Source: JBMNMS01 sp050953445
Lineage (GTDB): Bacteria; Bacillota; Clostridia; Peptostreptococcales; Anaerovoracaceae
Length of the DNA stretch: 64,000 nucleotides
Direction of reading: 5' to 3'
NCBI GenBank assembly: GCA_050953445.1
Contig: JBMNMS010000002.1
Location: forward strand, 310,001-374,000
Part shown: positions 51,564 through 61,400 of the stretch, one piece after another
How positions within the stretch are numbered: position 1 is the first letter of the stretch
How the letters are laid out: each line of letters begins with the position of its first letter
Notes under the pieces: model-generated
The model's input: the letters and a program-made list of their open reading frames with translations, nothing else
Told to the model about the DNA's origin: nothing
The model's database searches: none
Translations under genes and position numbers: made by a program

Positions 51564-52496
51564 ATGATAAATAAGCCTAAAAAATTAGAATTAGGTGCCA
51601 GGATAGCATTAATTGCACCCTCCGCCTTTGTGGAAGAGGAAAAGTTGAAATTGTCTTTGGCCTCCATGGATTTTCTGGGATTGGAACCGGTCTTATACCC
51701 CAGTTGTACAATGCGCCACGGCTATTTTGCGGGCATAGATTATCAGAGGGCCAAGGATATTAATGATGCTTTTACCAATCCTCATGTGGATGGTGTATTC
51801 TGTTTAAGAGGGGGTTATGGCGCAACAAGGGTTCTTCCCCTTTTAGATTATGAAGTGATAAAAAACAATCCCAAATTATTTCTGGGGTATAGCGATATAA
51901 CCGCTTTTCACTTGGCCTTTAATAAGATATGCAAACTTGCCACATTACATTCACCCATGCCCACCAGGGGTTGGGATACCTTAGATGAACTATCCCTCCA
52001 AAGTCTTGAGTCAAACTTGTTTAGCAGTGTTCCGGTGGGAAAGGTATCTATCCCCCCCGAATTGTCTCTGAAACCCTTAATTTCAGGTACAGCCGAAGGC
52101 CCCATGACCGGCGGAAACCTTTCGCTTTTAGTCTCTACCTTAGGCTCCCCTTATGAAGTAGATACCAGGGGAAAAATCATCTTCATAGAAGATGTGGATG
52201 ATGAACCATATAAGATTGATCGAGGATTGACTGCCCTCTCCCTTGCAGGTAAATTTGCCGATTGTGCCGGCATAGTCATAGGTACTTTTGCGGGCTGTGA
52301 GCCAAAAGATCCTTCTATATCCCTTTCCCTTTCGCAAATTTTTGATGAAATCATAACGCCCTATAACAAACCTACTATAAACTGGTTTCCGGCGGGGCAT
52401 ATTTATCCCCATATTTCAATACCCATGGGGATAAGGGCAAGACTTACGGTATCAGAGGAGTCTGAGCTTGAATTTTTAGAGTCATTCGCCTTATGA
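51564..52496 (+). CDS. LD-carboxypeptidase, S66 family
   Basis: This serine peptidase of about 310 residues is like LdcA/MccF. It has a start KLELGARIALIAPSAFVEEEK, the FCLRGGYGATRVLPLLDYEVI segment, nucleophile region GYSDITAFHLA, FIEDVDDEPYKIDR with the catalytic Glu, and PAGHIYPHISIPMG with the His. It trims murein tetrapeptides or resists microcin C-like compounds. The ATG after GAGGTGG is preferred over one 18 bases upstream. Confidence 0.9.
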   Translation: MINKPKKLELGARIALIAPSAFVEEEKLKLSLASMDFLGLEPVLYPSCTMRHGYFAGIDYQRAKDINDAFTNPHVDGVFCLRGGYGATRVLPLLDYEVIKNNPKLFLGYSDITAFHLAFNKICKLATLHSPMPTRGWDTLDELSLQSLESNLFSSVPVGKVSIPPELSLKPLISGTAEGPMTGGNLSLLVSTLGSPYEVDTRGKIIFIEDVDDEPYKIDRGLTALSLAGKFADCAGIVIGTFAGCEPKDPSISLSLSQIFDEIITPYNKPTINWFPAGHIYPHISIPMGIRARLTVSEESELEFLESFAL

Positions 52497-52509
52497 TGGT
52501 GCATCGGCG

Positions 52510-54243
52510 TCATAGATTTTTGTCCCGTTTAATCTTTTTTGTCGTGGTGCGGATGAAATCTTCACTGCGTATTTTGATGTTTCGAATTCTTTTATATACC
52601 GGAACCTTATCATTAACCTTTTGGACTTCCTTCTTTATTAAACTGAAAATTGGAGCACTATCTTCTCTTTTTAAACCGAAGGCTTCTTCAATAGCCTCGT
52701 AATCCGGCAATATCTGCACGCTTACTATGGCATCCTCACTTTCGTTTTCCTCCGGCGAAATCCCATAAACCATAGATTCCTGAATAAAGGGGCTTTCATC
52801 GAGCATCACTTCAACCTCTTCTGGATAAATGTTTTTTCCGGTTTTGGTTACGATTACATTCTTCTTTCTTCCCGTAAGATAGAGCCAATCCTCGTGATCC
52901 AAAAAACCTAAGTCTCCCGTGTGAAACCACCCCTCCTTTAACACCTCAGCGGTTTCTTCCGGCATATTATAATACCCTAACATAACATTTGGTCCCTTAA
53001 AAACGATTTCCCCTATACCGTTCTCATCCTGATCCAAAATTTTTAGTTCGCCACTCCTTACCACAGGCCCTACGGAACCTGCCTTTTTATAGGTGTTGCT
53101 GTAATCTGGCGTTCCAGATATTAAAGGGGAGCACTCTGTTAGTCCATATCCTTGCATCAATCTTATTCCAAGGTCTTCAAATCCCCTGCACACCGAAGGA
53201 TCTATATAAGCTGCACCGGAAATAAGCATTCGCAAACGCCCTCCAAAAGGCTTGTAAACGCTTTTAAATAAGGCCTTGTTTGCATTCAATCCCATGGTTT
53301 TAAAGAATCGGTTTGCCGCGATAGCCTTTTTAAGAATTTTTGACTTTCCAGCCTTTTCCGCCTGCTTCCATATCTTTTTATACATGGTTTCAATCAGCAA
53401 GGGCACCGCCACCAAAATAGTAGGCTTTGCCTCGGTCATGTTTTTAGCTACATATCGCAGTCCTTCACAAAAAGCGGTCGAAGCACCTGAGTACAAAACG
53501 CACATCATCCCCATTGTATTCTCAAAGGTATGGTGAATAGGCAGCACTGATAAAAGTCTATCCTTTGGTAAAACGCGAACGATACTGCATGTATCCATAA
53601 CATTGCTAACAATCGCCCTATGGCTGAGCATAACCCCTTTGGCTTTACCGGTAGTGCCGGAAGTGAATAGTAGTATGCTCATTTCATCAATGTTGACTGG
53701 GGCATCGATATAGGATCTATCCCCTTCTTTTATTAAGTTGCTTCCATCCCTAACAAGCCGGTCCCATATATTATAGTGTTTTTTTAATCCGTGAACCTTC
53801 TTTAACAGAAACCCTTCCTCTTCTTCATAAACCCACATTTTTACCTTAAAATCTATATCGTAGTCTTCAAAGTATTTTTCAAAAGTGGATGTATAAAAGA
53901 CACCTCGACATCCAGCCGTTTCTATAAGATTGTATATTTCCTGTTTTGTAAGCTCTTTATCCAAAGGGACTACAACTCCTACCCCATTGACTATGGCTAA
54001 ATAGGAAACTATCCAAGGGTAACAGTTCTCCCCTATTATCGCAATCTTTTGACCCGATAGACCCATATGTTTCAAATACGTACCGAGAGAATCCACATCA
54101 TGCCGCAGCCTTGAATAAGAGATGGGGTAATAGGCTCCCCCCTTTTTCTTTTTAACAAGGAAAGCTTCCTTATCTCCATGGATTTCAACGCTCGAATATA
54201 AAAGTTCCTTTATGGAATTAACCTCTCTTACCTTGTAATACAT
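52510..54243 (-). CDS. AMP-dependent acyl-CoA synthetase (long-chain type)
   Basis: This ANL-superfamily enzyme of about 577 residues has motif A3 LLFTSGTTGKAKGVMLSH, A5 QGYGLTECSP, the A7 region WFHTGDLGFLDHEDWLYLTGRKKNVIV and the C-terminal swing domain. It adenylates a carboxylic acid, probably a fatty acid, and forms the CoA thioester. The ATG about 10 bases after AAAGGAGAG is chosen over one 54 bases upstream. It is convergent with the LD-carboxypeptidase gene. Confidence 0.9.
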   Translation of the reverse strand: MYYKVREVNSIKELLYSSVEIHGDKEAFLVKKKKGGAYYPISYSRLRHDVDSLGTYLKHMGLSGQKIAIIGENCYPWIVSYLAIVNGVGVVVPLDKELTKQEIYNLIETAGCRGVFYTSTFEKYFEDYDIDFKVKMWVYEEEEGFLLKKVHGLKKHYNIWDRLVRDGSNLIKEGDRSYIDAPVNIDEMSILLFTSGTTGKAKGVMLSHRAIVSNVMDTCSIVRVLPKDRLLSVLPIHHTFENTMGMMCVLYSGASTAFCEGLRYVAKNMTEAKPTILVAVPLLIETMYKKIWKQAEKAGKSKILKKAIAANRFFKTMGLNANKALFKSVYKPFGGRLRMLISGAAYIDPSVCRGFEDLGIRLMQGYGLTECSPLISGTPDYSNTYKKAGSVGPVVRSGELKILDQDENGIGEIVFKGPNVMLGYYNMPEETAEVLKEGWFHTGDLGFLDHEDWLYLTGRKKNVIVTKTGKNIYPEEVEVMLDESPFIQESMVYGISPEENESEDAIVSVQILPDYEAIEEAFGLKREDSAPIFSLIKKEVQKVNDKVPVYKRIRNIKIRSEDFIRTTTKKIKRDKNL

Positions 54244-54437
54244 AACCTTAGACTCTCCTTTATCAATGTATACTATCCTATAACACCGCAAAAGCATTGT
54301 AAACCCTTTTGATTCTTTACGTTTAAAGAAGCTGCCACATGTGTTAATCCATGTGCTTGTTCATAAATCTTCCACATGTTAGAATAGTTGCAACATGGAG
54401 TTGCTGGGGAAAAGCCTATGAAAGGAGAAAAGATAAA

Positions 54438-55151
54438 ATGAGTGCACATATTTTCGCCGCTGAAAAAAGCGACATAGCTAAAACGGTTTTAATGCCAGGG
54501 GATCCGCTTCGGGCAAAGTTTCTTGCTGAAAAGTATTTGACCAATTCTAAATGCATAAATGAAATCAGGGGTATGCTGGGATACACAGGCATGTATAAGG
54601 GTGTTCCCGTAACCATACAGGCTTCCGGCATGGGAGTGCCATCGATGGGGATTTATAGTTATGAACTTTATGCCGAATATGATGTGGAGAACATCATTCG
54701 CATAGGGACGGCCGGCTCATTTAGTGAAAAAATAAAAGTAAGGGATATAATAATGGGCGTTGCCGCATCAACAGATTCGAACTGGCAGCATACATATGGC
54801 CTGCCGGGCATATTTGCTCCCAACGCAAGCTTTACTCTTATGTTAAAGGCAAAGGAAGCAGCAGATGACCTTCAAATTCCTATACACCCCGGGAATATTG
54901 TTACCTGCGATGTGTTTTATGAGGATGGTGAAGACTGGTGGAAGCCTTGGGCCAAAATGGGTTGTCTGGCGGTAGAGATGGAAGCGGCAGGGCTTTATAT
55001 GAATGCGGCCAGGTTGGGTAGAAATGCCCTATGCCTTGCCACCATAAGCAATGATTTCCTCACCGGCGAGGAAACCACTGCCAAGGAGCGTGAGCAGACT
55101 TTTACAGATATGATGGAGATAGCATTGGATGTTGCCGTAAAATGTGGTTGA
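54438..55151 (+). CDS. deoD: Purine-nucleoside phosphorylase, DeoD type
   Basis: This protein of about 237 residues starts SAHIFAAEKSDIAKTVLMPGDPLRAKFLAEKYL. Phosphate-site stretches are GMGVPSMGIYSYEL and RIGTAGSF; EMEAAGLYMNAARLG is the ribose-binding segment. It is the hexameric trimer-of-dimers DeoD type for purine salvage. A good AAAGGAG lies about 10 bases before ATG; the open frame upstream of it is non-coding. Confidence 0.96.
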   Translation: MSAHIFAAEKSDIAKTVLMPGDPLRAKFLAEKYLTNSKCINEIRGMLGYTGMYKGVPVTIQASGMGVPSMGIYSYELYAEYDVENIIRIGTAGSFSEKIKVRDIIMGVAASTDSNWQHTYGLPGIFAPNASFTLMLKAKEAADDLQIPIHPGNIVTCDVFYEDGEDWWKPWAKMGCLAVEMEAAGLYMNAARLGRNALCLATISNDFLTGEETTAKEREQTFTDMMEIALDVAVKCG

Positions 55152-55206
55152 TATATCAGCAGGTTAGTATGCCTTTAAATGCATAGCTATGAGTCAATAG
55201 TAACTT

Positions 55207-55824
55207 TTAGTAATCCAGTAGTTCAAGAATGGCGGTCTCCTTTTTGCGGGCCGCCTTTTCCAATACATATGCCCTCTCCAAAAGTGCCTTCTTTGTCTTT
55301 TCATCTTTAAGGGACATAGCATTGATCCTAACATTATATAATGCCCCCAAAACTGAATTTCTTATCATCATTGCTGCAATGGCCCCATCTGAAACCGCAT
55401 TTTTATTTCCCTTCCTCGTAACCGCCTCTGCCCCATCAAAAAGCATGCAGGCCTTTTCGGCTACAGATAAAGGAATCAAAGCAGCTTCAAGGATTTTTGA
55501 TTGGATTGCTGATTGCCTTAAGTCTTTTTCCTCCCTAGTGTTTTTCGGGAGTTTGTAACATTCTATTACATCGGCATAAGCCTGTGCATCCTTATCCATC
55601 ATCTCCAAAAATTCCGCCCGTCTATCTACCATTTCATTTTTAATCGTGTCCAATTCATCGATAACACTTTCATATCCTTCCCTACCCTTTGTCAATTCCA
55701 CGACCATGGAAATCAAAGCAGCAGCTGCTGCACCGCACATGGCAGCCACACTCCCCCCTCCTGGCAAGGGGCTCTTCGTAGACAGATCCTCAATAAATTC
55801 ATTAACACTTAAATCTGCAAGCAT
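55207..55824 (-). CDS. Cyclodeaminase/cyclohydrolase family protein (FTCD C-domain, FchA-like)
   Basis: This 205-residue all-helical protein starts LADLSVNEFIEDLSTKSPLPGGGSVAAMCGAAAAALISMVVELT, the formimidoyl-THF cyclodeaminase signature, and has SDGAIAAMMIRNSVLGALYNVRIN near the end. Stand-alone members act as methenyl-THF cyclohydrolase (FchA) or formimino-THF cyclodeaminase. No histidine-degradation genes are nearby, so the one-carbon role is more likely. Confidence 0.9.
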   Translation of the reverse strand: MLADLSVNEFIEDLSTKSPLPGGGSVAAMCGAAAAALISMVVELTKGREGYESVIDELDTIKNEMVDRRAEFLEMMDKDAQAYADVIECYKLPKNTREEKDLRQSAIQSKILEAALIPLSVAEKACMLFDGAEAVTRKGNKNAVSDGAIAAMMIRNSVLGALYNVRINAMSLKDEKTKKALLERAYVLEKAARKKETAILELLDY

Positions 55825-55920
55825 TTATTTTTCCTTTCCGGCTCATGGCTCTTCTGTTCATATTTTGTTCATTGCGAAAGGATTTTATCATATATAGCCT
55901 AAAAATCCAACAATCTTTCC

Positions 55921-55949
55921 TTGACCGATGATTTATCTTAACCTATAAT
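55921..55949 (+). promoter_or_regulatory. Strong sigma-A-type promoter ahead of the tRNA region
   Basis: TTGACC and TATAAT are exactly 17 bases apart. They lie about 20 bases before the degenerate tRNA-Ser half and 200 bases before the intact tRNA-Ser, so this is the likely tRNA promoter. Confidence 0.7.
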
Positions 55950-55970
55950 TAATGAAGTTGGGTTAAACAA

Positions 55971-56017
55971 AGGGAGATATCGAAGTGGTTATAACGAGGC
56001 AGGCTTGAAATTAAGTG
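55971..56017 (+). pseudogene. Degenerate 5' half of a tRNA-Ser
   Basis: About 45 bases align with the acceptor, D-arm and anticodon arm of the intact downstream tRNA-Ser, sharing TATCGAAGTGGT, ATAACG and the GAAAT after the anticodon. The equivalent anticodon would be TGA. The variable arm, T-arm and 3' acceptor strand are absent; unrelated sequence follows. It is a remnant from a lost or rearranged tRNA gene. Confidence 0.6.
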
Positions 56018-56040
56018 TCATCTCGGAAGCATTCCACAAA

Positions 56041-56074
56041 AAAACCCTTGTGCCTTGCACATTTCCAGGGTTTT
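56041..56074. terminator. Hairpin between the two tRNA copies
   Basis: AAAACCCT pairs with AGGGTTTT around an 18-base loop. T-tails are short on either strand. It may be a weak terminator, or a leftover of rearrangement at this locus. Confidence 0.4.
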
Positions 56075-56149
56075 CACATTTAAATATTTCTTCTATTCTC
56101 CTCATCCGTTCTTCCTGTCTTACAGGGTCTGTATGTTGAGATAAATCGT

Positions 56150-56240
<91 letters not shown>

Positions 56241-56244
56241 ATTC

Positions 56245-56278
56245 AACGATTTTCCTCTGCCAAGGAAGGTCGTTTTTT
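56245..56278 (+). terminator. tRNA-Ser terminator
   Basis: AACGA...TTCCT pairs with AGGAA...TCGTT and is followed by a T-run. It lies 7 bases beyond the tRNA CCA end and just before the integrase stop on the other strand. Confidence 0.7.
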
Positions 56279-56281
56279 CTT

Positions 56282-56652
56282 TTATACAGATACAATCTCC
56301 TGTGCACTTTCTTCGCCCACATTTCCCTTATCTGTAGATACTCCAAAGCTTAAACCTTCAACCATAGCCTGTGATGATGAAATTTTCGAGCTATAATCAG
56401 GATGGGCGTAGATATTTGCTGTTGTTGAAAAATCACTGTGTCCCAGCCAATCTTGAATTTGTTTCATTGGAACATTGTTAGCTAAAAGCAAGCTTGCACA
56501 GCTGTGTCTAAGATCATGAAAGCAGATTCTTCGCATACCATACTCTTCAAATATTCTGGGAAAGGTTGATGTAATATAACCAGGTCTTAATCTTTCACCA
56601 ATCTCATTTACACATACATAGTCAAGATATTCAGTGTTATAGGAATTGCCAC
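56282..56652 (-). pseudogene. Tyrosine recombinase (integrase), C-terminal remnant
   Basis: About 120 codons retain the C-terminal catalytic half: HDLRHSCASLL (H-x-x-R box), WLGHSDFSTTANIYAH (His and the catalytic Tyr) and a tail. The N-terminal arm- and core-binding domains and the first catalytic Arg are missing. The frame passes directly into remnant transposase sequence at about 56652. Its 3' end points at the tRNA-Ser 43 bases away, the typical layout of an island integrated at a tRNA 3' end. Confidence 0.85.
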
Positions 56653-57165
56653 ATCTCTCCCGGATATTGATATGAGAACTGCAGACTTTCTTCCCTGGCT
56701 TCTTCCTCGTATATCGGAAGCACCATGTCCGCAACATATTTATATACCGTAGGCCTTGATAATTCAGTTTTCCTCTGTGATTTTCCTGCTCTTACTCTTA
56801 TCACTTCGAAAACCTGCTGTTAAACCATATCTGTTGTAATCATAAGGCCAACTTTCGGAGCTTTTGTGGTGTTAAGGCCACACACTATAGTAGGCATATT
56901 CAGTGGAGCCTTTGCAAGCTCCTGAAAATATTCCGTGTTGTTCTTTACATTGCCACTTATGTTGGGGCTGATTACTGAAAACCGCTTTAGTGCAATTGCT
57001 TGCCTTGTTTTGTCATCCATTTTCCTCCTTTTTCTCCCTTCGTTACTGTGATTTTAGTATTTCTAGGGTAATCCAATCTGTGATAAGGGAAAACTGGGAA
57101 AGCTCTGTTGCTGGCGAATTTCCAATATATTTTGTAAACTTATCGGTTCTATGCTATTCTTTAAA
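56653..57165 (-). pseudogene. Decayed second copy of the ExeA-linked DDE transposase
   Basis: The start MDDKTRQAIALKRFSVISPN and about 40 further residues match the transposase at 10840-12192 nearly exactly. A frameshift, a large internal deletion and another matching block (near residues 135-157 of the intact protein) follow. About 140 bases upstream of the start codon also match the intact copy, up to CTATTCTTTA at 57165. The ATPase gene and catalytic core are missing. It sits between the integrase remnant and brxA. Confidence 0.85.
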
Positions 57166-57301
57166 ATGTAAATACTGAGATTCTCATTAATTTTGTCATG
57201 CTTTAGACTGTGATATTTGTGACATTATGCAAATTGTGCCACTAAAAAATCAGGATTAAAGTGTTTTATCAATATTAATTAAATTTATGGGAGGCCCTTT
57301 A

Positions 57302-57907
57302 ATGGGAAGAAAAGATTATAGTGCTGGAATGGTAAAGTTGCCGTTTTGGTTTTCAGAATTCAAAAAAATGATTTCACTAATCAACTCTGGGATGACGTTT
57401 TCAGAGATAAAAGAATTAAATATTAAAGACAATATTTTTGCAGCTCCAACGGAGGCTAGATCAACTCAAATATTTAACACTGTATCAACTAGAGTAAAGG
57501 CTTTAATCCCAGAATTTTATACATTATTTGAACAATGTGATATTACGAATCAGAAATTAATTGCACTGATTGCGATTATGGAAAGCGACACCTTGTTTTT
57601 TGATTTTATGTATGAAGTTTATAGAGAAAAGCTGATTATTGGTATTGACGAGCTTACTGATAGCGATTTTAGTGTTTTTTTTAAGGACAAACAACTGCAA
57701 TATGAGCGTGTCGCAAAATGGACTGATTATACCCTCAAGCGTTTAGGAAGTATCTACAGAACAGTTTTGATGGAAACAGGCATTCTTGAACGATCTTCTA
57801 ATAGTACAAAGAAAATTATAAAGCCAATTCTAGATCAATCTTTAGAAACAGAGCTTAAAGAATGTGGTATGGAAAAGATACTTCATACTTTAATGGGGGT
57901 GAGATAA
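57302..57907 (+). CDS. brxA: BREX protein BrxA
   Basis: This 201-residue protein starts MGRKDYSAGMVKLPFWFSEFKKMISLINSG, typical of the BrxA (DUF1819) family, with SVSTRVKAL-like (NTVSTRVKALIPEF) and FMYEVYREKLIIG stretches. BrxA is a small DNA-binding, NusB-like component of type 1 BREX phage defence. The ATG 7 bases after GGGAGG is used. It overlaps brxB by one base and begins the operon. The 135 bases before it, beyond the transposase remnant, show no certain promoter. DNA here is visibly AT-richer than the core block. Confidence 0.93.
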   Translation: MGRKDYSAGMVKLPFWFSEFKKMISLINSGMTFSEIKELNIKDNIFAAPTEARSTQIFNTVSTRVKALIPEFYTLFEQCDITNQKLIALIAIMESDTLFFDFMYEVYREKLIIGIDELTDSDFSVFFKDKQLQYERVAKWTDYTLKRLGSIYRTVLMETGILERSSNSTKKIIKPILDQSLETELKECGMEKILHTLMGVR

Positions 57908-58485
57908 TGATCAGTTTAGAGGAACGCTTAGATACTGCGGAACAATTAATTAAAAGCGATAGCTTTAGACAAAATAAAGGTCTTGGTAATGAAGTTGGTT
58001 ATTATGTGTTTGATTATCCTGCGGAACAAGAGCTTCTTGTAAGAGAGCGTATCGCCTATTTAAAGAATAAGAATTCTCGTGGAACAGATGGGTTTGAGCT
58101 GGTTGTTTTTGATTTATATGACATTATTTTAGATATCCTTGAAGCAGAAGGATTCTTAGAACAATGTTTTATATTTGAAAAGAAAAGCGGTTTTGAGAGA
58201 ATCATAAAATCAGTAGGGAATCTGCTTAAAATAAACGATGTGGACAGCCTTATTGTAAAACATATTCAAGAAAATACACCTGAAGAAGCCGTAGTTTTCT
58301 TAGTTGGCATAGGTAAATGCTATCCAATTTTACGTTCACATAAAGTACTGAATAATCTACACCAAACATTAGATCGAGTTCCAGTTGTCTTGTTTTATCC
58401 TGGTAAATATGATGGGCAGGAACTGGTCCTCTTTTCAACAATAAAAGATGATAATTATTACAGAGCTTTTAAGCTGGTAGATTAA
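57907..58485 (+). CDS. brxB: BREX protein BrxB
   Basis: This 192-residue protein starts MISLEERLDTAEQLIKSDSFRQNKGLGNEVGYYVFDYPAEQELLVRERI and has VVFLVGIGKCYPILRSHKVLNNL and PVVLFYPGKYDGQELVLF, characteristic of BrxB (DUF1788). Its exact role in BREX is not known. It is coupled to brxA through TAATG and is 11 bases ahead of brxC. Confidence 0.93.
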   Translation: MISLEERLDTAEQLIKSDSFRQNKGLGNEVGYYVFDYPAEQELLVRERIAYLKNKNSRGTDGFELVVFDLYDIILDILEAEGFLEQCFIFEKKSGFERIIKSVGNLLKINDVDSLIVKHIQENTPEEAVVFLVGIGKCYPILRSHKVLNNLHQTLDRVPVVLFYPGKYDGQELVLFSTIKDDNYYRAFKLVD

Positions 58486-58496
58486 GGGGGATAAAG

Positions 58497-61400
58497 ATGT
58501 TTATTAGAGATATGTTTGCGAAACCAATAGACAGAGATATAAAGGGTGTAATCAAAGTTGGTCAAGCTGATGATGAAAACATAAAGCAAGAATTAGAAGA
58601 GTATGTTGTCACTAGAGAGCTACAAAAACACTTTGCCGACTTCTTTTCCAGCTATAAAAAGGGTATCAATGGCTATACTGACAAAATGGGTGTTTGGATA
58701 TCCGGCTTCTTTGGTAGTGGTAAATCTCACTTTTTAAAAATCTTATCCTATCTTCTTGAAAACAAAGAAGTTGAAGGTAAAAGAGCTATTGACTATTTTA
58801 TCGATGACAAAAAGATAATCGATCCAATGGTTCTAGCAGACATGAAGCTTGCAGAGAGCGTACCAACGGATGTAATTCTATTTAATATCGATTCTAAAAG
58901 TGAGATGGCAGGTAAACACAGTAAGGATGCTATTGTTTCTGTATTTTTAAAAGTTTTTAATGAAATGCAAGGATTTTGTGGTTCCATACCGGCTCTAGCT
59001 GACCTGGAAAGGCAATTAGTGGAGCGAAATCAATATGAGCATTTCAAAGATAAATTTCAAGATGAATTTGGTAAACCTTGGGTTGAATCAAGAAACAAAT
59101 TTGATTTCATTCAGGATACCATTGTAGATGTATTATCCGAAATAAATTTCATGAGTGAGGCTGCTGCCCGTAACTGGTGTGAAAAGGCTATTGAACCTTA
59201 TCAAATAAGTATCGAAGGCTTTGCAAATTTAGTTAAAGAGTATTTAGGCAAAAAAAGTAAAAACCATCATCTTATATTTCTAGTGGATGAGATAGGACAG
59301 TACATAGGGGATGATTCCAAGCTAATGTTAAACCTACAAACTGTTACTGAAGATTTGGGAACAGCTTGCCGTGGCAAGGTTTGGATTATCGTCACCAGCC
59401 AACAAGATATTGATTCTATTACTAAAACCAGAGGAAATGACTTTTCAAAGATTCAAGGTAGGTTTGATACACGTCTTTCTCTATCATCTGCCAATGTGGA
59501 TGAAGTCATTAAGAAAAGGATTCTTGATAAAACAAATACTGCTGACCAGACTCTAAGGCTACTATATGAACAGAAATCGACTATTATTAAAAATCTAATT
59601 GTCTTTAATGACAGTGTTGAGAAAAAGTTATATGCAGATGAAAATGATTTTTCCTGTGTGTATCCTTTTGTTCCTTATCAATTTAATTTACTTGCCAGTG
59701 TTTTAACATCTATCCGTACACATGGTGCTTCTGGTAAACATTTATCCGAAGGTGAGCGTTCAATGCTGGCTTTATTTAAAGAGTCTGCTATGAAACATAT
59801 GGACAAAGAACATGGCGCTTTGATCCCATTTAATGTCTTTTATGACGCCCTTCACCAATTCTTAGACCATAGCCATAAAGGCGTTATCTCTAGAGCTTAC
59901 GACAATAGTTATATAAATCCAGATAAAGAAGCAGATTCTTTTAATGTAAATGTCCTGAAAACTTTATTTATGATCAAATACGTTAAGGAAATAACTGCAA
60001 ATATTGAAAATATAACAAGCCTTATGATCTCAGATATTGACACTGATCGAATCCAGCTTAAGACCAAAGTCGAAGAAGCTTTAAAAGTTTTAGTGCGTCA
60101 GATGCTTGTACAAAAAAACGGTGAAATCTATGTCTTTTTGACAGATGAAGAACAAGAAATCAATAGAGAGATTGAAAACCAAAATGTTGAAATGGCTGAG
60201 GTTATAAGTAAGGCGTCTGAAATAATATTTGAAGACATCTTTAGCGATAAAAAGTATAGATACCCAGAACACAATGGACGTTATAACTTTGCCTTTAACC
60301 AGTTTGTCGATGATAGACCCTACAAATCTAACCAAAATAATGATATAGGAATCCGTATAATAACACCCGGCTCAGATTATAGTAATGATGAAACTACGCT
60401 TCGTATGATGTCCGGACAAGGCAAAGAAATTTTAGTTGTTCTTCCCGATGATGCAACCTTCTTAAACGAATTGCGTAGTGCCCTTAAGATCGAAAAATAT
60501 TTAAGGCTTACAACTGCTAACAAGCTAGCAAAATATGAACAAATAAAGGATGCAAAAAGGATTGAAATGCGTGATAGAAACAGTAACGCCAAACTCTTCT
60601 TACATGAATCCTTAAAAAACGCTGTTATTTATGTAAATGGAGACCGTGCTGCAATTGGAGCTAAGGATGTTGTATCTCGCATAAATGATGCATTAGGTAG
60701 ATTAGTATCCACTGTTTATCACAAATTATCTTATATAGATACTCCTATGAATGAAGCCAATATCAGAGCCTTATTCAAGAGTACTAATCAGCAATCCTTA
60801 TCTTTGGAAGGTGGTGGGGAGGCAAATGCTCACGCGATTCATGATGTCTTAAGTTTTATTGCCAGCAATACATCTATGCACACCAAGACTTCCATGAAAA
60901 CTATAATGGATCGTTTTATGAAAGCTCCCTATGGGTTTGTAGAAGATGATGTAGAGTGGCTAGTGGCAAAACTATTTAAAAGTGGTGATATTTCATTCAC
61001 AGTTAATGGAGCTGCCGTTACTTTAATTAATAGGTCAGAAGAAGAAATTGTTCGCTATATTACAAAAAAAGAGTATGTTGAAAAACTTTTAACCGAAAGA
61101 AGAAAACAGGCTGGTATAGAAGAAAAGAAGGCTGTTCGGGAAGTTATGAAGGAACTCTTTGGTTTTTCCGGTATCAATGAGGATGATGATTCAATGATGC
61201 AGTCTTTCCAGGGATATGGCAGCAGGCTTATGACAGAGTTAGAAAAGACAGAAATTATGTACACTAATTATGCATATCCTGGGAAGAAAACTATTTCTGA
61301 CGGCAAAAACTTACTTAGATCGATAACACAAGTACAGTCTCCAACTGAATTTTATGCAAAACTATATAGCGACAGAGATAGCTTCCTCGATTTTGCAGAA

